Assembly: GCA_964634815.1 (NCBI GenBank)
Contig: CAZWMD010000002.1
Coordinates: forward strand, 1 to 64,000
Direction: 5' to 3'
Source of the DNA: JALZVT01 sp964634815
GTDB lineage: Bacteria; Pseudomonadota; Gammaproteobacteria; Pseudomonadales; Azotimanducaceae
Length of the DNA stretch: 64,000 nucleotides
Both the position numbers and the translations under genes were made by a program. Positions 36,781 to 44,626 of this stretch are shown piece after piece. The notes beneath the pieces are model-generated. The model was not told where the DNA came from, ran no database searches, and saw nothing but the letters and a program-made list of their open reading frames with translations. Each line of letters starts with the position of its first letter. The first letter of the stretch is position 1.

Positions 36781-38331
36781 TTATACAGGAGCGGGGCCAG
36801 GAAACTGTTCGCGTAAAACACGCTTGAGTATTTTTCCGCTTGGGTTACGTGGGATCTCTTCAACAAACACCGCGCCTTTGGGTTGCTTGAAAGCGGCAAG
36901 TTTGCCGTTACAAAAATTAAGTACTTCTGCCTCTGAAATAGCCGGATCGGTACGCACCAGGATCGCAAACGGACTCTCGCCCCATTTTTCACTGTCGTGA
37001 CCAATCACCGCGGCCTCAGATACACCCGGGTGGCTCATCAGAACGTTCTCGACTTCGGCCGGGTAAACATTTTCGCCACCCGAAATAATCATGTCCTTGA
37101 TGCGATCCTGGATAAAGACAAAACCATCGTCATCCATCATCGCGACATCACCAGTTCGTAACCAACCATCTACAAGAGTTTCTGCTGTTGCGTCCGGTCT
37201 GTTCCAGTATTCACGCATTACATGGGGGCCACGAACCCAGACTTCTCCCGCGTCTCCTCGAGGAAACTCTACCCCCTCGTCATTTGCGATCTTGATTTGT
37301 GTAAAGTAAAACCCGCGACCAGTAGAGCCCGCCTTAATGCCCGCATTGGCTGCATCCATGAGGCAAGCCGGCCCACAGGTCTCCGTGAGGCCGTAGATTT
37401 CAAGAACCTGTATGCCCAGTTCATTAAACTCGCTAACAAGACTAACTGGAACTGGCGCAGCGCCGGTCATCATCCAACGCACCTGAGCGTAGGTTTGTGG
37501 GTCCGGGCGCTTAACCTGCAACATGAAATTCAACATAGCCGGAACCATAAGGCCAGTATTTACCTTCTCTTCCACCAGCAGTTCCCATGCCCTGGCTGGA
37601 TCGAAGGATCGCATTACCAAAGAGGTGACCCCCATATAGACGTTCACCGTTATTGGTGTAAGTGCTCCAACATGAAACATGGGAAGAGGCGAAATGAACA
37701 CATCGCCCGAGTGGTAGTCGCCAGTAGCCGATATCGTTAACACCGCCCAAAAGGAGCTGTTGTGGGTGTGAACGACCCCTTTGGGTAAACCGGTAGTACC
37801 AGAGGTGTACATGATGTAAAGCATGTCATCATCAAACGCACCCAATTCGGGCGGCTCAAACGTTGCGCTATCACGAAACTCATTGTAAGACTGAGCAAAG
37901 AAGGCAATGTCTTGTTGTCCCTCAATCTGTAGCCAGTGTTTTATGTCGGTCTTGTCCCCTCTGCTGTGCAACTCAGCAACGCCTTCGAGAAACTCTTCCC
38001 CAAAAATAAGTCGCTTGGTACCACTATCTTTAAGAATGAATTCCAACTCATCAGGCACCAATCGCCAGTTAAGAGGGACAACAACCGCGCCAATCGTGCC
38101 AAGTGCAAAATAGGACTCAACAAACTCCGCGCTGTTCATGGCCAGCAATCCAACCCGTTCTCCCTTCTCTATACCCGCGTTAATGAATGCGTTGCTGAGC
38201 TGGCTAACCCGATTGTGCAGTTCCTCAAACGTGAGTCGCAGATCCAGATTGCCATCTATATAGGCAAGCACGTCCGGATTTATTCGCGCTCGATTTCGGA
38301 GCAAACCGCCAAGGTTAATGTTGTTGTGCAT
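36781..38331 (-). CDS. AMP-forming acyl-CoA ligase
   Basis: 516 aa, ANL superfamily. Motifs in order: YIMYTSGTTGLPKGVVHTH (P-loop, A3), IYGLTETCGPA (A5), GWLRTGDVAMMDDDGF (A7), IQDRIKDMIISGGENVYPAEVE (A8) and the catalytic Lys in PRNPSGKILKRVLRE (A10). It activates a carboxylate to acyl-AMP, then acyl-CoA; sequence type fits medium/long-chain fatty-acid or aromatic/steroid-acid ligases. Alone on its strand, with a 480-bp upstream region that contains the proposed RNA element. Confidence 0.92.
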   Translation of the reverse strand: MHNNINLGGLLRNRARINPDVLAYIDGNLDLRLTFEELHNRVSQLSNAFINAGIEKGERVGLLAMNSAEFVESYFALGTIGAVVVPLNWRLVPDELEFILKDSGTKRLIFGEEFLEGVAELHSRGDKTDIKHWLQIEGQQDIAFFAQSYNEFRDSATFEPPELGAFDDDMLYIMYTSGTTGLPKGVVHTHNSSFWAVLTISATGDYHSGDVFISPLPMFHVGALTPITVNVYMGVTSLVMRSFDPARAWELLVEEKVNTGLMVPAMLNFMLQVKRPDPQTYAQVRWMMTGAAPVPVSLVSEFNELGIQVLEIYGLTETCGPACLMDAANAGIKAGSTGRGFYFTQIKIANDEGVEFPRGDAGEVWVRGPHVMREYWNRPDATAETLVDGWLRTGDVAMMDDDGFVFIQDRIKDMIISGGENVYPAEVENVLMSHPGVSEAAVIGHDSEKWGESPFAILVRTDPAISEAEVLNFCNGKLAAFKQPKGAVFVEEIPRNPSGKILKRVLREQFPGPAPV

Positions 38332-38536
38332 AGCTTTTGTGTTCCTGGTGCCTGAGGCCCACTGGAGGCCTTTTAAGCCTTGATTATTCCATTGAGCCCA
38401 ACGAACCCGCTAGGTCTGCGAACCCTCGAATCGGCATAAATACGCTGAAACTCATCGGTAACAAAAAGTAATAGCATCGTTACAAAAAGGCTTAAGAAAC
38501 GGCTTTTTTTATAACCGCCTAGCGCTATAGTGCGCA

Positions 38537-38664
38537 TTCTTGGGGGGTAACCCCACAAGAACCCTGGCGTGGCGCGGTGTCTCTCTCCCCTTCCTCCCTG
38601 GCCGCGAAGACAGTTGCGTAAGTGGCTGTCGCCACGCCAACCTCTTCAAATACCTGGCTTTTTT
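38537..38664 (+). ncRNA. Candidate structured small RNA upstream of the MerR gene (sRNA-A)
   Basis: A -10-like TATAGT (38526-38531; weak -35) would start transcription at the first hairpin. Hairpin 1: TTCTTG-G-GGGG, loop TAA, CCCC-A-CAAGAA (38537-38561), 10 pairs with one mismatch. A 10-bp perfect outer stem follows: TGGCGTGGCG (38565-38574) with CGCCACGCCA (38630-38639). It encloses two inner stems, CGCGG/CCGCG (38573-38577 with 38602-38606) and GACAG/CTGTC (38609-38613 with 38626-38630), a three-way-junction layout. The inner loop between the first pair is pyrimidine-rich and includes TTCCTCCCT (38591-38599), able to pair with Shine-Dalgarno sequences. A T6 run ends it (38659-38664). No ORF explains the segment. 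Structure was drawn by eye, not computed. Confidence 0.45.
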
Positions 38665-38683
38665 CTGGCTGCCTACGATGTTT

Positions 38684-38699
38684 TGTGACCCACATCACA
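38684..38699 (+). promoter_or_regulatory. CRP/Vfr-type binding site
   Basis: TGTGA-CCCACA-TCACA is an exact match to the symmetric TGTGA-N6-TCACA consensus. Its centre lies at about -61 relative to the start site expected from the adjacent promoter, the classic class I activator position. cAMP-CRP control of the regulator gene is inferred. Confidence 0.6.
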
Positions 38700-38717
38700 G
38701 CAGAACCTATCGCGTAC

Positions 38718-38745
38718 TGGACAGGCTTTAAGCCACCTGTACAAT
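38718..38745 (+). promoter_or_regulatory. Promoter of the MerR/LitR-like regulator gene
   Basis: -35 TGGACA (38718-38723), 16-bp spacer, -10 TACAAT (38740-38745). The spacer holds a palindrome GGCTTTAAGCC (38724-38734), and the -10 lies in CCTGTACAA (38736-38744), a 9-mer repeated in the downstream sRNA promoter. Autoregulation through this sequence is plausible. Confidence 0.6.
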
Positions 38746-38812
38746 CAACGGCCATTTTTCGTTTTGGCTACAAATTTCTTCCTGATATGGGGTTTGTAGT
38801 CAAAGGGTTGAT

Positions 38813-39817
38813 ATGAGCGATCCGTCTGAACTGTACAAGATTGGCACCGTCGCAAAGCTTACCGGCATTGCCGTAGAGCGCCTGCGCGCCTGGGAGCGTC
38901 GCTACGGGCTCACGCCGGCCAGCCGCGAGGGCAAAACCCGCTTTTTCAGTGGCATTCAGGTTGAGCGTCTGCAGCGCATAAAGCGCCTCATTGATCAGGG
39001 GCATCCCGTAAGCACCCTGATTAATTTGGATGATGCAGCGCTTAACGAGCGTCTGCAGGTTGTGGCGCAACAAAGCACAGAGCAGCCCGAGTCCACCCCC
39101 GGGTACGGCTCTCCAAACCTGAGCAATCTCAATGTCGCCTTGATAGGCACCCAATTGCTTATGCTGGAGCAAACACAGACGTCACCATCGCAGGTGAACG
39201 TGGTGTCGAGATGGGTGAATCAAAGCGTCGCCGCAGAGGCTATCGACAAGGACAACGCGCCAGACACACTTGTTGTTCTGTTGGGCTCAGTAACGCCAGC
39301 CTCGCTCGATGATATTGAGTCTTTACCAGCAAAAACAAAGCCTGTTGTGGTTTATCACTACGCTACAGAACAGGGCATGCAAGCTGCAAAAGATCGCGCT
39401 ATTAGCTTACTGCGCTGGCCGATTGCGTGGACAGAAATAGAACAGGCCCTGGTCAGACAGTCACAGATGTCTTGGGGCCATGGCCCGCTGGCCGCACGCC
39501 GTTTCAGTGATGAGCAGCTGCTCAGCATCGCAAGCTCTGGCTCCGGGCTGGGTTGCGCTTGCCCTGCTGATCTTGTGCACCTGATCAGCACATTGAATGC
39601 CTTCAGTGAACATGCACTGGCCTGCCCAGACGATGAGCAAGACGATAGGCAAGACCCGCGAACACAGCGTGCGCCACCGGGTCGTGCAGATCGCACAGCC
39701 CCTCGAGCTCCAAGACACCTGCAGATCGCCCAACGCACGAGCCAGGCGCGGCTGGAACTGGAACAGGTATTGGAAGATTGGGTGCTGGCGGAAGAATGGT
39801 TGCCCACACCGAACTAG
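38813..39817 (+). CDS. MerR-family regulator, LitR/CarH-like without recognisable B12 motif
   Basis: 334 aa. The N-terminal MerR domain is clear: YKIGTVAKLTGIAVERLRAW, ERRYGLTPASREGKTRFFS, and a helix RLQRIKRLIDQGHPVSTL. This is the LitR/CarH/PplR type rather than metal-sensing MerR. The middle region (about 95-200) could be a degenerate Rossmann-like domain, but the cobalamin signature ExxxH/DxHxxG is not seen. The C-terminus is helical (TSQARLELEQVLEDWVLAEEW). LitR-like proteins repress operators containing TGTACA; such sites stand at this gene's own promoter and at the downstream sRNA promoter. The gene is preceded by a CRP-type site. I considered a frameshift near 39650, but the family-like C-terminal helix is in the same frame. 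Confidence 0.82.
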   Translation: MSDPSELYKIGTVAKLTGIAVERLRAWERRYGLTPASREGKTRFFSGIQVERLQRIKRLIDQGHPVSTLINLDDAALNERLQVVAQQSTEQPESTPGYGSPNLSNLNVALIGTQLLMLEQTQTSPSQVNVVSRWVNQSVAAEAIDKDNAPDTLVVLLGSVTPASLDDIESLPAKTKPVVVYHYATEQGMQAAKDRAISLLRWPIAWTEIEQALVRQSQMSWGHGPLAARRFSDEQLLSIASSGSGLGCACPADLVHLISTLNAFSEHALACPDDEQDDRQDPRTQRAPPGRADRTAPRAPRHLQIAQRTSQARLELEQVLEDWVLAEEWLPTPN

Positions 39818-39853
39818 CGGCAAACTGAGTCTGGAAGACTATCTGGACAAAAC

Positions 39854-39915
39854 CTGTACAAAATCGTGGTTTTTTCATAAAAAGCTATTGACAGCCGATT
39901 TGTACAGTACATAAT
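39854..39915 (+). promoter_or_regulatory. Strong promoter overlapped by inverted TGTACA operator
   Basis: -35 TTGACA (39888-39893), 16-bp spacer, -10 CATAAT (39910-39915). Inverted arms CTGTACAAAATCG (39854-39866) and CGATTTGTACAG (39896-39907) differ by one base and are about 42 bp centre to centre, roughly four helical turns. The promoter-proximal arm overlaps the -10 region, as for a repressor site. TGTACA repeats are the known target of LitR-type MerR proteins. Confidence 0.65.
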
Positions 39916-39921
39916 GGCTCC

Positions 39922-40087
39922 ATTATTCAGTTCAGGCGTGAAAGCGACTTCCAATGCAGTCCTCCCTTTCAAGTGTCCTTCCCCCAAAGGAAGCCGTCAT
40001 CAGAGTTTAACTCTGACACGCCTTTTTTATTCCAGCTGGTTGTTGGGTCGACCAGCAACAAAAAACCGCCCCCAGGCGGTTTTTTTT
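39922..40087 (+). ncRNA. Candidate orphan small RNA behind the TGTACA promoter (sRNA-B)
   Basis: A strong promoter and a strong terminator bracket about 165 nt with no convincing ORF. Elements in order: a C/U-rich tract TCCTCCCTTTC (39960-39970), then a second C/U tract CCTTCCCCC in a weak hairpin with AAGGAAG; a 7-bp hairpin TCAGAGT-TTA-ACTCTGA (40000-40016); a hairpin GCTGGT/ACCAGC (40035-40040 with 40051-40056); and the terminator. The 8-mer TCCTCCCT also occurs in sRNA-A. This suggests an RNA that pairs with ribosome-binding sites. A 65-codon frame here (39914-40111) runs through the terminator and is not credible. Confidence 0.6.
40060..40087 (+). terminator. Rho-independent terminator of sRNA-B
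   Basis: ACCGCC (40065-40070), loop CCCA, GGCGGT (40075-40080), then T8 with an A-run on the other side. It could also act on the minus strand. Confidence 0.9.
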
Positions 40088-40139
40088 GGTCCGGAAATTG
40101 GCCCAGAATAGTTTTTATCGCAGCCTGTTGACCACTACG

Positions 40140-40637
40140 ATGATTTATCCCAATTTTGCATACGTTCTGCCACTCTTTCTGCTTTTTGCCGGTTGCAGCG
40201 CCGAGGAACGGGTTACTACCAATACCGTACTCGCCCACAGCAACTGTAAAGGCATCTCTAGTCCTATCAAGAAGGTGACCTTGTCTGAGGTTGCCGCCTA
40301 CCGCGGCACCCAACTTCTGACTCAAAACGACTCAACGTCTGAACAGCAAAGTACGCAGGCGAGCGACCCCAAAAGCGAGGGAAGTGAATTGCCACTGCTC
40401 ATTGCGCTTTCAAAAGGCGTTCAACCAAGCCGTGGTTTTGAGCTGCATCAGGCCGGACAGGCCCTGGTGGTTAACTCCACAAGTCTCCAGATACCCGTAC
40501 ACTGGACAGAACCTGATCGCACAAAATCACATCCGCTGGTGAATACCCACCCCTGTCTTGTGGTCAGCGTACCCAACGCCTCCTGGGAACACATAGAGGC
40601 CATTGATCAACATGGCGTCTCTCTGGGACGCCTGTAA
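40140..40637 (+). CDS. Lipoprotein resembling PrcB-domain proteins
   Basis: 165 aa from the ATG at 40140 (frame open earlier through the terminator). Lipoprotein signal with lipobox FAGC. The C-terminal half (about 85-165: GVQPSRGFELHQAG, IPVHWTEP, HPCLVVSVPNA) resembles the PrcB C-terminal fold with its GxxPxxGY-like turn and terminal strand, at low certainty. PrcB was described as a subunit of a protease complex. It ends 2 bp before the next gene and is cotranscribed with the metallo-beta-lactamase-fold gene. Confidence 0.65.
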   Translation: MIYPNFAYVLPLFLLFAGCSAEERVTTNTVLAHSNCKGISSPIKKVTLSEVAAYRGTQLLTQNDSTSEQQSTQASDPKSEGSELPLLIALSKGVQPSRGFELHQAGQALVVNSTSLQIPVHWTEPDRTKSHPLVNTHPCLVVSVPNASWEHIEAIDQHGVSLGRL

Positions 40638-40639
40638 AC

Positions 40640-41632
40640 GTGCGCAAGCTCTCTTACGTGCTTATAGGCGTGGCACTACTGTGCGCGATTGCAGTGTGGC
40701 AGAGGTTTCGCATCCTCCTACCCTTAAGCACAACCGGCGCCCAGATACCTCAGGTAACCACCGCTGTACCCACCCCAGACGGAAAGCCGTTTGCGCCCGA
40801 CAACCATTTCTTTGTGGTGCAGCTGGATGAACACACGTTTGCGATCGCTGAACCCTATTCCTGGGCCAGAAATGTGAACTATTTAATCCTGGGAAGCCGT
40901 CGAGCTCTGCTGTTTGATGCAGGAGTTGGGCACTACGATATACGGGGGGTGGTTTCTACACTTACCGATCTGCCCATCACCTTTATGCCATCACACTTTC
41001 ATTACGATCACACCGGCCAGGGCGAATGGGCAAGGGTGGCCATCGTCGACCTGCCACACATACGAGCTCGAGCCAAAGGCAACAGGTTAACGCTTACGTG
41101 GGAGGAACACTTAGGTAGTGGCGAAGGTATCGAATTGCCTACCTTTGAGGTGAGCGAATGGATCAGCCCGAACAGCATGATTGATCTCGGAAACAGATCG
41201 CTACAGCTGCTGTACACACCCGGGCACACAGACAACTCTGTGTCGCTGCTCGATGCCAGTCGTGAACTTATGTTCACCGGGGATTTTCTGACAAACAGCG
41301 GCGCGATGAGTGCGTTTCTACCCACTGCGCGACTCGGCGACTTACTGCAGTCTTCTGAAAGAGTGCTTCGCAAAACAAAGGACATGCAGAACATCGTGTT
41401 TCGCGGAGCTCACGCACCGGAAAACAATAGCGTTCCTGCATACCGCGCCGCAGATCTAAAACTACTACACGACCAACTTCTCGCAATCCGCTCTGGTGAG
41501 CTCAAGCCTACCGGCGGCTATCCGGTTGTGTATTCCATTGCGCCCGATCTTACGCTCACCACCGAGCCCAAATTCCTGCAGAACTGGTCTCCAACCTACC
41601 CCGCCGGTTTGGATAATACCTGGCTAGAGTAA
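40640..41632 (+). CDS. Metallo-beta-lactamase-fold hydrolase, membrane-anchored
   Basis: 330 aa, GTG start 2 bp after the preceding stop. An N-terminal helix (about 5-22) is a membrane anchor or uncleaved signal. The metal motif HFHYDHTG gives His119, His121, Asp123 and His124; the third ligand His is in YTPGHTDNSVSLL and the bridging Asp in MFTGDFLTN. The subfamily (lactonase, glyoxalase, phosphodiesterase) is unclear. Its 3' end overlaps the convergent phosphotransferase by 9 bp. Confidence 0.88.
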   Translation: MRKLSYVLIGVALLCAIAVWQRFRILLPLSTTGAQIPQVTTAVPTPDGKPFAPDNHFFVVQLDEHTFAIAEPYSWARNVNYLILGSRRALLFDAGVGHYDIRGVVSTLTDLPITFMPSHFHYDHTGQGEWARVAIVDLPHIRARAKGNRLTLTWEEHLGSGEGIELPTFEVSEWISPNSMIDLGNRSLQLLYTPGHTDNSVSLLDASRELMFTGDFLTNSGAMSAFLPTARLGDLLQSSERVLRKTKDMQNIVFRGAHAPENNSVPAYRAADLKLLHDQLLAIRSGELKPTGGYPVVYSIAPDLTLTTEPKFLQNWSPTYPAGLDNTWLE

Positions 41633-42664
41633 CTCCAGAGCCGCTTGCGCACGCTTAATAACCCCTTCCTTGTAGGCCTCCAGGTCAACATCATGGGTGT
41701 CGCCCATGGCCCCCACTAAATAGCGTTTGTAGACGCCCTGACTGATCGCAGCCAGTCGCCAGTGTTGGAATGCTCGATAGTAATTGATATGGCTAAGGTC
41801 CCGGCCCGTCTGCTGTGCATAGGCATCTGCGATCTCTTCTCGGGTGAGAAATCCACCGGACCCTATGGGATGTTCATCGCCACCTTCCTCACCGGGTTGG
41901 ATCCAGGAGTTCAGCAGATAGCCCACATCCGCAAGCGGGTCGCCTAAGGTGCATAGCTCCCAATCAAGCACTGCTTGAACACGGTCTCCGCTGAATATCA
42001 TATTGCCCACACGATAGTCGCCATGAACAATACTCGCCCCTACCTGCTGCGGCAGCTCGGCAAGGCGCTTCGCGCATTCTTCCATTTCCGGAATGGGATG
42101 GGTCTTGGTTGCTTCCCACTGCTTGGTCCAGCGCTTTAACTGGCGAGCCAGATAGGCCTCCTTCCGGCCCAGATCGCCCAATCCAACCGCATCGGGGTCA
42201 ATCGCATGCAGGTTGGCGAGTATCTCTACCACATGCAGCGCAATACTCGAGCGATCGCGCATGGAAAAGGCTTCAGTATCTTCATACGCATTAAATACAG
42301 TGCCTTCCACAAAGCGCATGACATAAAACGGCGCGTCGTTAACCGAGACATCTGTACACAGCCCACAGATCTCGGCAACCGGAACGGCGCTGCCCTGCAA
42401 GGCCGAAACAATCTTGTGTTCGCGCCCCATATCATGGGCACTCTCCAGCACATGGCCGAGCGGCGGGCGTCGCAAAACATAGCCTGTACCCTTTGCGTCT
42501 TCACAGCGGTACGTCAGGTTAGAATGCCCCCCCGCAATGAGTGAAAAACGGAAGGGCGCCTGCGCGCCGGCAATCTGGTCAGAAAGCCACTGCGTTACTG
42601 CGGCGCCGTCAATCCCATCTGGTGGGTCTGAGGGGGCAATCGAGGGGTCAATCGTGGTGGTCAA
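41624..42664 (-). CDS. APH-type phosphotransferase family protein (ACAD10/11-like)
   Basis: 346 aa from TTG at 42664, which has AAGGA 8 nt upstream (the frame is open to 42682). APH fold: GGHSNLTYRCEDAKG nucleotide loop, catalytic HGDYRVGNMIF (Brenner motif) and the metal-binding LDWELCTLGDPLADVGYLL. Proteins of this family accompany acyl-CoA dehydrogenases and act on hydroxyacyl substrates (4-hydroxyacyl-CoA phosphorylation in human ACAD10/11). Here no acyl-CoA dehydrogenase is adjacent, but several occur elsewhere in the window. Convergent with the MBL gene. Confidence 0.88.
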   Translation of the reverse strand: MTTTIDPSIAPSDPPDGIDGAAVTQWLSDQIAGAQAPFRFSLIAGGHSNLTYRCEDAKGTGYVLRRPPLGHVLESAHDMGREHKIVSALQGSAVPVAEICGLCTDVSVNDAPFYVMRFVEGTVFNAYEDTEAFSMRDRSSIALHVVEILANLHAIDPDAVGLGDLGRKEAYLARQLKRWTKQWEATKTHPIPEMEECAKRLAELPQQVGASIVHGDYRVGNMIFSGDRVQAVLDWELCTLGDPLADVGYLLNSWIQPGEEGGDEHPIGSGGFLTREEIADAYAQQTGRDLSHINYYRAFQHWRLAAISQGVYKRYLVGAMGDTHDVDLEAYKEGVIKRAQAALELL

Positions 42665-42827
42665 CGCATATATCCTTTGCAAAGGTTGTCTGACGGTATG
42701 GCGTCTATCTTCGCGGTTTCTTTGAGATTTGTCATGAGATCAGTTTAACTTCGTTGGCCCCAAACGGCGCACTCGCCTTCGGTCGTAACCTAACCAAATC
42801 CTTCACCAACCAATCCAGGGAAACTGT

Positions 42828-43433
42828 ATGCTCGGCCGCCGGCGCTTAACCAAACTGGCTCTGATGATAGCGCTACTGGTGCAGAGCTTCTCAGTCAACG
42901 CCGAGCAGCAAAACTCCGGTAACTGGCAACTCGGGGGCGCCTGGGGATCAAGCTCTGATAACTCAAACGCGTTACGGGTATCTCTCAGTAAACCATGGAA
43001 GCGGCGCTGGTTTGAAGGTGGTAGCGCGTACCTCACGGGCTACTGGGAGGCAAGCCTGGCTCGGTTTGAAAACGACGTCGACAATGTCCCCGAGGATGAC
43101 GGTACCGCTCATCTGTGGAACCTGGCCATCGCTCCCGTTTTTAGGCTTCAATTTACGCTAGGCACAAAGGGTGCCGCGAGAATCCAGCCTTTTATGGATC
43201 TTGGAGTAGGCTTGAGCTTTATGTCTGACCGCGAATTCCGCACCGGCAAACAGCGCAGCCGGCCATTGGGTTCATTCTTTCAGTTCGAAGACCGCGGCGC
43301 CGTGGGTGTGTTGATCGGCAATTGGGAGGTTGCTTATCAACGGATGCACTACTCTAATCTGAACCTTGCGAGCGATAACTTTGGCATTGATGCTCATCTG
43401 CTATTGCTGCGACGAGGATTCAACCGCCGCTAG
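42828..43433 (+). CDS. Acyloxyacyl hydrolase, PagL-like lipid A 3-O-deacylase
   Basis: 201 aa. Signal peptide to about SFSVNA. The remainder alternates aromatic and polar residues as in an 8-stranded outer-membrane barrel. The PagL catalytic segment is present: RMHYSN gives His174 and Ser176. In PagL the Glu of the triad lies 14 residues after the His; here the same position is Asp188 (FGIDAH). PagL removes the 3-O acyl chain from lipid A in the outer membrane. The conservative Glu-to-Asp change is common in deeper homologues, so activity is likely. Its 3' end overlaps the convergent aminotransferase by 4 bp. Confidence 0.8.
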   Translation: MLGRRRLTKLALMIALLVQSFSVNAEQQNSGNWQLGGAWGSSSDNSNALRVSLSKPWKRRWFEGGSAYLTGYWEASLARFENDVDNVPEDDGTAHLWNLAIAPVFRLQFTLGTKGAARIQPFMDLGVGLSFMSDREFRTGKQRSRPLGSFFQFEDRGAVGVLIGNWEVAYQRMHYSNLNLASDNFGIDAHLLLLRRGFNRR

Positions 43434-44611
43434 CTGTAGTGCCGATCCAGGTACCGCAGGATGCGTTCAAGCCCCGTTTCCAGCCTGTCCAATGACTGCG
43501 CAAAGCACAGTCTGAAACAGCTTTCATTGCCTGGACCAAAGGTATAGCCGGGCGCCAGCCCAACATCTTCTTCATCGAGTACACCCTGCACAAACGCCAT
43601 GCTGTCTGTAAGCCCAGCAACCTTGGGAAAGGCATAGAAGGCACCTTCGGGTTCTGCCAGGGTAATAGCAGGGTGCTGACCCAGCGTTTGCATCACCATA
43701 TCTCTGGCAGCTCTATACTGACTTTGCAGGCTAGCCACATAGTCTTCACCTTCTTCGAGGGCCGCTACTGCGCCTAGCTGTGCAAACACGGTCGCCCCGG
43801 TGTTATAGAACTCGGAAAGCGTTGTCCATTGGGTTTCATAACCTTCGGGAGCAACAAGCCAACCAACTCGCCAGCCGGTCATTGACCAGGCCTTTGAAAA
43901 TCCGTTAACCACCACCACAGGATCATCCGGTTTAGTAATGGTCATGAAGGACGGAGCGCACAAGCCATCAAACACAGTCCGGTGATACACCTCGTCAGCA
44001 ATCAGGAGAATATTCTTCTCTCGGCAAAGCGCCAGCAGTTCCTGTTGTTGCGCTGCAGGCATTATCCAACCCGTTGGATTGCAGGGCGAATTAACAAACA
44101 ACGAACGGGTGTTCGGCTGAACCGCATCACGCACCTTGTCCATATCCAGCACCCAACCGCTGGGGCCAAGCGTTTGCGATACCTCAGTCACCGCTGCACC
44201 CGTCATGCGATAGGTGAGACCAATATTTGGCCAGGCGGGGCCAATAATAATAGCGTGATCAGATGCAGTGAGCGCCGTCTGCGCGGCAATAGTAATCGCG
44301 GTCATCGATGCCCCGGGCACCGTGATACGCGAGTCATCAACTGTTACGTCGTATAACCTGTGTAAATACTGCCCAATCGCTTGTCGCAGCTCTGGGCGTC
44401 CACGGGTATGCGTATAAAAGGTCTCACCGTCGTTTAAGGCAGCTACTGCGGCTGCGCGAATGAACTCAGGCGTTGGCACATCGCCCTCACCAAACCACAA
44501 CGCAATAACACTGGGATCATCCATACGCGCAAAAGCGAGCCGCGTGATGCCGTTTTGTTCAAGCTCGAGCATTTCCTTGCGAAACGGCGAGACCTGGTTT
44601 GTAGCTGCCAT
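43430..44611 (-). CDS. Class I/II PLP-dependent aminotransferase
   Basis: 393 aa, fold type I. Substrate-binding region WFGEGDVPTPEF, NSPCNPTGWIMP, LIADEVYHRTVFDG and the PLP Lys in GFSKAWSMTGWRVGW, with a terminal Arg region SCFRLCFAQSLDRL. This matches aspartate-type aminotransferase subgroup I-gamma, with branched/aromatic or Asp-like amino-donor use. Substrate unassigned. It lies 15 bp downstream of the TPR/2OG oxygenase gene and is the last of a three-gene operon. Confidence 0.9.
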   Translation of the reverse strand: MAATNQVSPFRKEMLELEQNGITRLAFARMDDPSVIALWFGEGDVPTPEFIRAAAVAALNDGETFYTHTRGRPELRQAIGQYLHRLYDVTVDDSRITVPGASMTAITIAAQTALTASDHAIIIGPAWPNIGLTYRMTGAAVTEVSQTLGPSGWVLDMDKVRDAVQPNTRSLFVNSPCNPTGWIMPAAQQQELLALCREKNILLIADEVYHRTVFDGLCAPSFMTITKPDDPVVVVNGFSKAWSMTGWRVGWLVAPEGYETQWTTLSEFYNTGATVFAQLGAVAALEEGEDYVASLQSQYRAARDMVMQTLGQHPAITLAEPEGAFYAFPKVAGLTDSMAFVQGVLDEEDVGLAPGYTFGPGNESCFRLCFAQSLDRLETGLERILRYLDRHYS

Positions 44612-44626
44612 AATAAACTCGGTTAG

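Noticed and set aside
39640..39817. Frameshift in the C-terminus of the MerR-like gene, because of an Asp/Arg/Pro-rich stretch
   Set aside because: The same frame resumes a family-like helix, SQARLELEQVLEDWV, to the stop codon; the stretch is an in-frame linker.
39914..40111. A 65-codon ORF inside the proposed sRNA-B
   Set aside because: It runs through the terminator hairpin, has no ribosome-binding site and no recognisable protein character.
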